A stretch of DNA of 15,541 nt, taken from Spirochaetaceae bacterium. Lineage in GTDB: Bacteria > Spirochaetota > Spirochaetia > Treponematales > Breznakiellaceae. The stretch lies in NCBI GenBank assembly GCA_031255315.1, contig JAIRSS010000186.1:1-15541 (forward strand), in the 5' to 3' direction. Both the position numbers and the translations under genes were made by a program. The notes beneath the pieces are model-generated. The model had not been told where the DNA came from. It saw nothing but the letters and a program-made list of their open reading frames with translations, and made no database searches. This document shows, piece after piece, positions 1 to 5,128 of this stretch. Position 1 is the stretch's first letter. Every line of letters begins with the position of its first letter.

Positions 1-446
1 GCGTCCAAAAGGCTGCGCCCGTTGTCCAACGGTCGGAACTGGATGTAGGTATACGGGTCGCTGCGCGGGAAGAAGCGTATGCGGAGCAGACTGCCGTATT
101 CAACGCTGCGGGTTATCACCCACGAGCCCTGTACCCAGCCCGGAAAAGCGCCGTTCCGTTCCCGTGCCAGGACTATGCCGAATTCGCCCCGCGCCCGTTC
201 CGTCCGCACCTCTATCCTCACGCCGCTCGGCAACGTCTCGATGCGTCCGGCTCTTGCCAGCACACGGGCGGGTGTTTCGATGAACCATGTATCAAAGAGC
301 CTTGCGCGGAGTTCCGAATCGTCCGCAATTTCGCGCGGTGGCAGGTCGAGAGGAAAAAGGACGGACAGACGAGGGCCGCACAACATCAGCGCCGCGAGAA
401 GCGCCACCTTCAAGTTTTCACGAAAAAAAACACGTTTTACCAACAC
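1..446 (-). CDS. Exported protein of unknown function (3' end beyond window)
   Basis: An open frame of 148 codons runs leftwards from 446 off the window edge, so the C terminus is missing. The first 30 residues look like a signal peptide or membrane anchor: a basic start (VKRVFFREN) and then a hydrophobic run (VALLAALMLCGPRLSVLF). The mature part seen so far is soluble and rich in Arg and Glu, with short alternating stretches such as SGVRIEVRTER and SLLRIRFF that suggest beta strands. I do not recognise the family. The only available starts are GTG at 446 or TTG at 443, because an in-frame TAA lies at 455-453. Neither has a clear ribosome-binding site. A better-looking start, ATG at 476 with GGAGAGG 10 nt before it, is in the same frame but is cut off by that TAA after seven codons. 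The gene may therefore be damaged at its 5' end. It lies directly downstream of the broken gene at 481-999, probably once in one operon. Confidence 0.6.
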   Translation of the reverse strand, partial: MLVKRVFFRENLKVALLAALMLCGPRLSVLFPLDLPPREIADDSELRARLFDTWFIETPARVLARAGRIETLPSGVRIEVRTERARGEFGIVLARERNGAFPGWVQGSWVITRSVEYGSLLRIRFFPRSDPYTYIQFRPLDNGRSLLD

Positions 447-814
447 TTGTAATTAAGTATCGGATTTATTGCACATTGATTTAATACCTCTCCGCCCGGC
501 CAGCAATTTTCAGTAACGACTTCCCGTACAACTCGCCAGCCACCTCGTAAAACTCACTCCCCGCCTTATCGCCGGCCCCCCATCCTTCATACTTTACCCT
601 TATTACCCACTCCTCAGCCCCCACGCCTTCACTCACTCACAAGCCCGCTCCCCCGGCCAACTCGCAACCATCCCATCGCCAGCATATTGCTCATTCGTAT
701 ACCAGTCCGTTTGCACGGACGACAACTCACCAGTCCTCAGTCGATAACTCGTCTCCTGCGTTTTTGTACAACGCCAATGTGACAGGCGGCTTGCAAAAAA
801 CTTCAATTTGTTTT

Positions 815-822
815 GAAATTAT
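815..822. repeat. Left target-site duplication of the MITE
   Basis: GAAATTAT lies immediately outside the left terminal inverted repeat. It is identical to 986-993, which lies immediately outside the right one. An exact 8-bp direct repeat touching both ends of a terminal-inverted-repeat element is the usual footprint of transposition. Confidence 0.8.
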
Positions 823-985
823 GTAACTATTCAGCCAACATCAGACAAAAAAGGCCATGAGGGGGTAGTTGCGGCATTTTGCCGCAAAGGATGGGGTACA
901 AACCCCCTCGTTTAACCGGATATGCTGTAAAAAGCCTTAAAAAGGCTTTTTACAGGGGGCGTTAAGCCCCCGACTGAATAGTTAC
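823..985. mobile_element. MITE-like non-autonomous element, 163 bp
   Basis: The element starts with GTAACTATTCAG (823-834) and ends with its exact reverse complement CTGAATAGTTAC (974-985), flanked by an 8-bp direct repeat. It has no coding capacity. Its interior is a chain of hairpins. An outer stem GAGGGGGT/ACCCCCTC (859-866 and 902-909) encloses TTGCGGC/GCCGCAA (869-887). Then come a perfect 12-bp stem GTAAAAAGCCTT/AAGGCTTTTTAC with a 3-nt loop (927-953) and GGGGGC/GCCCCC (955-971). Termini beginning GTAA together with 8-bp target duplications are characteristic of the IS66 family, so an IS66-type transposase acting in trans is the natural candidate. This is inference, since no transposase is present in the window. 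The insertion lies between the start codon region and the body of the broken minus-strand gene, and 53 bp before the phosphoesterase start. Confidence 0.8.
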
Positions 986-1009
986 GAAATTATTAGCATA
1001 CAGTATCAT
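982..1009 (+). promoter_or_regulatory. Possible weak promoter spanning the MITE right end
   Basis: TTACGA (982-987) and TATCAT (1004-1009) are separated by 16 nt and could serve as -35 and -10 boxes for the phosphoesterase gene starting at 1039. The -10 matches consensus at five of six positions. The -35 matches at only three, and its first bases come from the element's terminal repeat. Purely a sequence-based guess. Confidence 0.25.
986..993. repeat. Right target-site duplication of the MITE
   Basis: GAAATTAT follows the right terminal inverted repeat directly and matches 815-822 base for base. Confidence 0.8.
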
Positions 1010-1038
1010 CCGCAGCTATCATTCGTGAGAGGAAGAGT

Positions 1039-1704
1039 ATGAGGCTAGCCATAGGCGATGTTCACGGACGGGATTTTTGGCAACACTACGTCAAAGAGGA
1101 TTTTACGGAATTCTATTTTACGGGAGACTATTTTGACAGCTTCGACCTGACGTTTATACAGCAATACCGTAACTTCAGGGAAATCTGTGAATGGGCCAGA
1201 GCGGATCGGCGGATAAAGCTCTGTCTGGGAAACCATGATTATCACTACTTGGGAAAGATTCCCCGCCAGCAGTATTCGGGCTACCAGCGCAAATATGATT
1301 ACGAAATTTATCAGATTCTGGAACAAAACATCGATCTTCTAAAAATCGTGTACGTCACGGAGGATAATTGCATTATTTCGCACGCCGGGGTTTCAGCGTG
1401 GTTTATGAATCAGATGAAGGCAGCCGGATATAGTGCTGTTGAAGATATTAATACGGCGTTTGCGGAGGATCGCGCTGTCATAACCTTTAACGGCAGCAAC
1501 CCTTTCGGGGACGACATCACTCAAAGCCCGATATGGATCAGGCCGCCTTCTCTGGAAAAAGAGCCTGTGGCCGGATACAACCAGATTGTCGGCCACACTC
1601 CTGTGGAGGCAATCCGGACGGTATCCCTGCCGGATAAAAAACGCGGGTCCGTTACTATCACCTATATTGATACCGATGATACGGAATCAATCTACCGTTT
1701 CTAA
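1039..1704 (+). CDS. Calcineurin-like metallophosphoesterase (PPP-type)
   Basis: The 221-aa product carries the full metallophosphoesterase signature: GDVHG at residues 6-10, GDYFD at 29-33, GNHD at 64-67, HAG at 115-117 and GHT at 185-187. In this family these residues bind two metal ions and hydrolyse phosphate esters. The PPP branch includes protein serine/threonine phosphatases and diadenosine tetraphosphatases, and the sequence alone does not fix the substrate. The protein has no signal peptide and should be cytoplasmic. The start at 1039 places GDVHG at the very N terminus, as is normal for the family, and has the purine-rich AGAGGAAG close upstream. The gene stands alone. It lies 53 bp from an inserted MITE, which may have altered its promoter. 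After the TAA stop the same frame stays open for 41 more protein-like codons (see 1705-1830). Confidence 0.9.
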   Translation: MRLAIGDVHGRDFWQHYVKEDFTEFYFTGDYFDSFDLTFIQQYRNFREICEWARADRRIKLCLGNHDYHYLGKIPRQQYSGYQRKYDYEIYQILEQNIDLLKIVYVTEDNCIISHAGVSAWFMNQMKAAGYSAVEDINTAFAEDRAVITFNGSNPFGDDITQSPIWIRPPSLEKEPVAGYNQIVGHTPVEAIRTVSLPDKKRGSVTITYIDTDDTESIYRF

Positions 1705-1830
1705 CGGAATCCGGATATACTGCCGTATAATCCGGTGCTTGTTTTTCGAAAGCACGGCCCGCCGTACAAGGACTGGCGCTATAGCAACATTCCGGCAAAT
1801 CCAGTATTCTATCCACCCATAGGTTTCTAG
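1705..1830 (+). other. Coding-like in-frame tail after the phosphoesterase stop
   Basis: Directly after the TAA at 1702-1704 the same reading frame continues for 41 codons to a TAG at 1828-1830. It encodes a protein-like stretch including LVFRKHGPPYKDWRYSNI and ending in NPVFYPPIGF. There is no ATG and no ribosome-binding site within it. It could be the eroded C-terminal end of another gene, or a former extension of the phosphoesterase. The sequence also contains possible hairpins (around CCGGAT at 1712-1736 and GTGCTT/AAAGCAC from 1735), so a noncoding role is possible. Confidence 0.3.
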
Positions 1831-1855
1831 TTGTGAAGACGGCGAAAATGGGTAA

Positions 1856-1895
1856 CTGAGGCTGTTCCAAAACTGAAGTTTTGGAACAACCTCAG
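1856..1895. repeat. 18-bp hairpin upstream of the phosphohexomutase gene
   Basis: CTGAGGCTGTTCCAAAAC (1856-1873) and GTTTTGGAACAACCTCAG (1878-1895) form an 18-bp stem with one mismatch and a TGAA loop. It lies between the phosphoesterase region and the ribosome-binding site of the gene at 1933. There is no T-run after it, so a classical intrinsic terminator is unlikely. A dispersed palindromic repeat or a 5'-UTR structure fits better. Confidence 0.65.
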
Positions 1896-1932
1896 ATGAA
1901 AGGAGATAATCGAAGGTGAAGGAGCGTGCGCT

Positions 1933-3879
1933 ATGTCCGTGATACGGTATCCCGGAACGGAACTTGTCATTGGCGACCCGGTAAAAATACCATTACAAAT
2001 TGACGGCCCCGGTTTGAACGACGCCCTGCTTGACCGCGCGCTAAAGGGGATGATCCTTTCGGCGTCCGGCTGGCGGGGGGTGTTTGCCGCAGGCGGCGGG
2101 GAAGAAACCCGGACGCCGGAGATCTCCGCCGCCCACGCGGTTATTGCCGCGGCTGCGGCCAAAGTCTTCGCGGACTACCTGAAAAGAACGTCCGGCGCCG
2201 CCGCCCCGGCGGTAATCATCGGAATGGATACCCGGCCCACCGGACCCGCCATTGCCGACGTGATGACCAGAGTATTCATGGGCGAAGGCTGCGCTGTGGG
2301 CTGCGCCTTTATTACCGCCGCCCCGGAGATCATGGCCTTTGCGCGGGCCGCCGCGGACGCGGATGCGGGCGCGGGTTTCCCGGCTTCGGGTTTTGTATTT
2401 ATCTCCGCAAGCCACAACCCCATCGGCTATAACGGCCTTAAATTCGGCCGTACCGACGGCGGCGTCTTGCCGGGTTCTGAAACGGCTTTTCTCATCGACG
2501 GGTTCAATTCGTTTATGGCCGCCCCGGGCCGGATAAGCCGGGCAACAGCCCTGGTGAGCCGGACGGATACGGCGGCGCTGGCCCGGGTTTACTCGGACGC
2601 GCCCCGGATCAAAGCTGCGGCGCTGGCGGCGTACCTCCGCTTTACCCGGGAAGTGGTATCCGGCGCGGCGGAACCGGCGCGCCAGGCGGAACTTTTTGCC
2701 GTCGTAACCGCCGGCCTGAAGGAGCGCCCCCTGGGCGTTGTCGCGGACCTCAACGGATCGGCCAGGACCGTGTCCATAGACCGGGAGTTTCTGAGCGGCT
2801 TGGGGGCGTCGTACCGGGCTATAAACGACGGCCCGGGAAACATAGCCCATCGCATCGTGCCGGAGGGGGAATCTCTGGAACCCTGCCGGGTTTTTCTTGA
2901 GGAAGTTCACCGGGAGGATCCCGCCTTTGTTCTGGGCTATGTCCCCGACTGCGATGGCGACCGGGGCAATCTGGTCATCTGGGACGACGGCGGGGGCCGG
3001 GCGAGAACCCTGGAAGCCCAGGAAGTTTTCGCTCTGGCCTGCGTATCGGAACTGGCCCAGTTGGTGTGGACCAGGGAACTCTCCTTCGACGCCAAGGGAA
3101 AGGCTCTGCAAAAAACCGCTGTCGCGGTGAATGATCCTACGTCCATGCGGATAGACCGTATAGCCCGCGCCTTTGACGTTCCGGTGTTCCGCGCCGAAGT
3201 AGGGGAAGCCAATGTGGTAAGCCTGGCCCGGAAGCTTCGGGAACGGGGCTGCGCCGTGCGTATCCTCGGGGAAGGCTCGGCGGGGGGCAACATCACCCAT
3301 CCCTCAGCCGTGCGGGATCCCATAAACACGGCGGCGGCGCTGATCAAACTCCTCACCGTGCGGAGCCTTGGGAACCGTCCGGGGCTTTTCGAACTCTGGT
3401 GCGGCCTTTCGGGCCAGGCCGGGGCGTACCGCCCGGACTTTACCCTGTCGGACATCATCGCTACGCTTCCCCCCTTCGTTACCACCGGTTCGTATACACC
3501 GGAAGCCCTTCTTACAATCAACACGGCGGATCACGCGCTTCTCAAAGACCGCTACCAGGAAGTATTTCTGCGGGAATGGGAAGAACGGAAAGAATATCTT
3601 AAAACCCGGTACAGCATAACCGGCTGGACAGCCGCCGCCTACCAGGGAACGGAAGAAAAATTGGGGATCTCCCGGTTTGGGGAAGCGGGACGGGGCGGCT
3701 TGCGTATCATATTCGTCAACACGGCGGGCGCTGAAACCGCCTGTATCTGGATGCGGGGTTCCGGCACGGAACCGGTATTCCGGGTTATGGCCGACGCCGA
3801 AGGATCGGACAAACGGCTGGAACGGGAACTTATTGAATGGCAGCGCCGCATGGTTGCTGAAGCGGACGGAGGACGCTAA
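1933..3879 (+). CDS. Alpha-D-phosphohexomutase (phosphoglucomutase/phosphomannomutase family)
   Basis: The 648-aa protein has all four landmarks of the superfamily in order: the N-terminal loop SASGWRG (43-49); the catalytic serine loop SASHNP (158-163, Ser160 phosphorylated in family members); the metal-binding loop DCDGDRG (339-345); and the C-terminal phosphate-binding loop RGSGTEP (608-614). The sugar-specificity loop appears as GEGSAGG (446-452), where many relatives have GEESG. The enzyme should interconvert 1- and 6-phosphates of glucose, mannose or a related hexose in the cytoplasm, and the exact sugar cannot be told. It is longer than the usual 450-580 aa, with extra sequence around residues 180-260 and 480-570. 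The start is supported by AAGGAG 8 nt upstream (1919-1924). A hairpin lies just before it, and the PUR-domain gene follows after 2 nt, indicating co-transcription. Confidence 0.9.
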   Translation: MSVIRYPGTELVIGDPVKIPLQIDGPGLNDALLDRALKGMILSASGWRGVFAAGGGEETRTPEISAAHAVIAAAAAKVFADYLKRTSGAAAPAVIIGMDTRPTGPAIADVMTRVFMGEGCAVGCAFITAAPEIMAFARAAADADAGAGFPASGFVFISASHNPIGYNGLKFGRTDGGVLPGSETAFLIDGFNSFMAAPGRISRATALVSRTDTAALARVYSDAPRIKAAALAAYLRFTREVVSGAAEPARQAELFAVVTAGLKERPLGVVADLNGSARTVSIDREFLSGLGASYRAINDGPGNIAHRIVPEGESLEPCRVFLEEVHREDPAFVLGYVPDCDGDRGNLVIWDDGGGRARTLEAQEVFALACVSELAQLVWTRELSFDAKGKALQKTAVAVNDPTSMRIDRIARAFDVPVFRAEVGEANVVSLARKLRERGCAVRILGEGSAGGNITHPSAVRDPINTAAALIKLLTVRSLGNRPGLFELWCGLSGQAGAYRPDFTLSDIIATLPPFVTTGSYTPEALLTINTADHALLKDRYQEVFLREWEERKEYLKTRYSITGWTAAAYQGTEEKLGISRFGEAGRGGLRIIFVNTAGAETACIWMRGSGTEPVFRVMADAEGSDKRLERELIEWQRRMVAEADGGR

Positions 3880-3881
3880 AT

Positions 3882-4400
3882 ATGGGTATACGGGGCGAAG
3901 TATTTTCTACCAAAGTATCGTTGGAAAACCGGACCTACTTTTTTAATGTAAAGGAAAACCGTATGGGGGACCTTTACCTGAACATCGTGGAAAGCAAAAA
4001 TCGGGATACCGGCGGGTTCGACCGTCAATCGGTGGTCCTCTTTGCGGAGGATCTGACGGATTTTCTGAAAGGGTTTGACGAATCCCTGCGGGTCCTGGAA
4101 AAAGCGGACCGGGAGAAACGGCGGGGAAAAGGCAAAACCGGGGATGAACGCGGGATTCGGCGGCGGGACGGCGGGGAAGCGGATCGGGGCGGCGTGAGGC
4201 CGGGGAAAAGCGGCGGGGAGTACAAAAAGAGTTCCGGCGGAGACTTCGGCTCATCCGGCCCCAAAGCCAGACTGAACGCCCGGACAAAAAATCCGTCCGG
4301 CGGGGGAAAAGGAAAATCCGGCCCCGCCGGGCGGGAAGGCGGAAGCCGCGACAAATCCGCCCGGCGGGTGGTGGTGAAACGGAACGGCAGGCCGAAATAA
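3882..4400 (+). CDS. PUR-domain nucleic-acid-binding protein (BpuR-like) with basic tail
   Basis: Residues 1-75 match the bacterial PUR-domain family (DUF3276), whose best studied member is Borrelia BpuR, a DNA- and RNA-binding regulator. The core RTYFFNVKENRMGDLYLNIV (17-36) and the following strands and helix (SVVLFAEDLTDFLKGF, 50-65) are characteristic. Residues 76-172 form a long, low-complexity tail very rich in Gly, Arg, Lys and Ser (for example KNPSGGGKGKSGPAGREGG), probably disordered and able to bind nucleic acid or mediate assembly. BpuR itself is about 120 aa, so the tail is an addition. The start ATG lies 2 nt after the phosphohexomutase stop, with GGAGG inside that gene's last codons, so translation is likely coupled. 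Role in this organism is inferred from the family: a regulator or RNA-associated protein. Confidence 0.85.
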   Translation: MGIRGEVFSTKVSLENRTYFFNVKENRMGDLYLNIVESKNRDTGGFDRQSVVLFAEDLTDFLKGFDESLRVLEKADREKRRGKGKTGDERGIRRRDGGEADRGGVRPGKSGGEYKKSSGGDFGSSGPKARLNARTKNPSGGGKGKSGPAGREGGSRDKSARRVVVKRNGRPK

Positions 4401-4423
4401 GCCCCGTAAATACATGACAAAAC

Positions 4424-4507
4424 GGTCCACAGATTACGCTGATTTTTACAGATTATGACTACGTATGATACGAAAATCCGCGGTATAATCCGATTAATCT
4501 GTGGACC
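4424..4507. repeat. Palindromic repeat between convergent genes
   Basis: GGTCCACAGATTA (4424-4436) is the exact reverse complement of TAATCTGTGGACC (4495-4507). Inside, ACAGATTA occurs twice in direct orientation (4429-4436 and 4448-4455), and GATT motifs extend the arms imperfectly. The 84-bp unit lies between the 3' ends of the PUR-domain gene (+) and rnhB (-). It could fold into a long hairpin on either strand and act as a bidirectional terminator, or be a dispersed repeat. No target duplication is visible. Confidence 0.65.
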
Positions 4508-4525
4508 TCGTTCCTGCTTTTTCGT

Positions 4526-5128
4526 CTAATCAGCCTGCCGGCGTCCTTCTGGTCTAACCCGAAAACTCATTCTCTGTATGGGCGACGGCCCGTACCGGGC
4601 AATGGCTTCCCGGTGGGCTTTGGTAGGATAGCCCTTGTGTTTATCGTAGCCATATTCGGGATAAAGCCGGGAACAGCGCACCATCTCACGGTCCCGTGCG
4701 GTTTTAGCGAGGATAGAGGCGGCCATCACTTCGGGAACAAGGCTGTCCGCCTTCACCAGGGCGCGGCAGGGAACGGCAATATCCGGAGTGTAGAGGCCGT
4801 CCGCTACGGCTTCATCAGGCGTCAGGTCCGGGGGAAGACCGGGGCCGTCCGCTCCGGCGGGGCGCAAATCCAGGAAAGCCCGGCGCATGGCACGGAGGCT
4901 GGCTTGGAGGATGTTGATCTCATCAATTTCAGCAACGGAAGCCCAGCCGATACCCCAGGCCAGAGCCTTTTGATAGATGATCTGTTCAGCGGTCTCCCGT
5001 TGAGCGGGGGTGAGCTTTTTCGAGTCCGCCAGGATGTCCCGGGGAAAGTCCGCCGGAAGGATCACGGCGGCGGCGCAGACCGGACCGGCCAGCGGCCCCC
5101 GGCCTGCTTCGTCAAGACCGCAAATCAT
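4526..5128 (-). CDS. rnhB: Ribonuclease HII
   Basis: The 200-aa protein is a standard RNase HII, which cleaves the RNA strand of RNA:DNA hybrids and removes single ribonucleotides from DNA. It opens with GLDEAGRGPLAGPV (4-17), giving catalytic Asp6 and Glu7. DSKKLT follows at 35-40. The remaining acidic residues are probably Asp110 (VADGLY) and Asp128 (KADSL), with the conserved AASILAKTARD at 136-146 and YGYDKHKGYPT at 159-169. Length is normal. The ATG overlaps the stop codon of the upstream exported-protein gene in an ATGA, so it is probably translated by coupling as the last gene of the minus-strand operon. The palindromic repeat at 4424-4507 lies just past its end and may terminate transcription. 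Confidence 0.96.
   Translation of the reverse strand: MICGLDEAGRGPLAGPVCAAAVILPADFPRDILADSKKLTPAQRETAEQIIYQKALAWGIGWASVAEIDEINILQASLRAMRRAFLDLRPAGADGPGLPPDLTPDEAVADGLYTPDIAVPCRALVKADSLVPEVMAASILAKTARDREMVRCSRLYPEYGYDKHKGYPTKAHREAIARYGPSPIQRMSFRVRPEGRRQAD

Larger units (their letters stand above)
481..999 (-). pseudogene. Broken small gene interrupted by a MITE
   Basis: Reading leftwards, coding-like sequence ends at a TAA at 483-481, just 4 nt before the ATG at 476. The last 51 codons are clean and protein-like, for example EEWVIRVKYEGWGAG and then GELYGKSLLKIAGRAERY. The first codons, ATG CTA ATA ATT at 999-988, lie on the far side of the inserted element at 823-985. Removing the element and one copy of the 8-bp duplication joins them to IEVFCKPPVTLALYKNAGDE and gives exactly 116 codons from ATG to TAA. 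That joined frame still has three in-frame TGA codons (34, 46 and 64) and no internal TAA or TAG. An alternative reading bridges the middle by two compensating frameshifts through another open frame (SSVQTDWYTNEQYAGDGM). Either way the gene is not intact under the standard code. The protein family is not recognised. The ATG at 999 is preceded by an in-frame TGA and has no strong ribosome-binding site, so the true 5' end is uncertain. Confidence 0.5.

Noticed and set aside
79..484. Plus-strand frames at the left edge
   Set aside because: They are antisense to the exported-protein frame, which has a signal peptide and better composition.
1917..1943. Eight-codon GTG leader frame overlapping the phosphohexomutase start
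   Set aside because: AAAGGAG precedes the GTG, but the peptide is short and uninformative, and the same region is explained by the ribosome-binding site of the real gene.
2041..3300. 419-codon open frame on the minus strand
   Set aside because: It lies fully antisense to the phosphohexomutase, whose catalytic motifs are unmistakable. Its composition (Arg, Gly, Pro rich) is the usual shadow of a GC-rich gene.
3943..4420. Two minus-strand frames rich in Pro, Arg and Ser
   Set aside because: They mirror the Gly/Arg/Lys tail of the PUR-domain protein; low complexity in the sense strand creates the open antisense frames.
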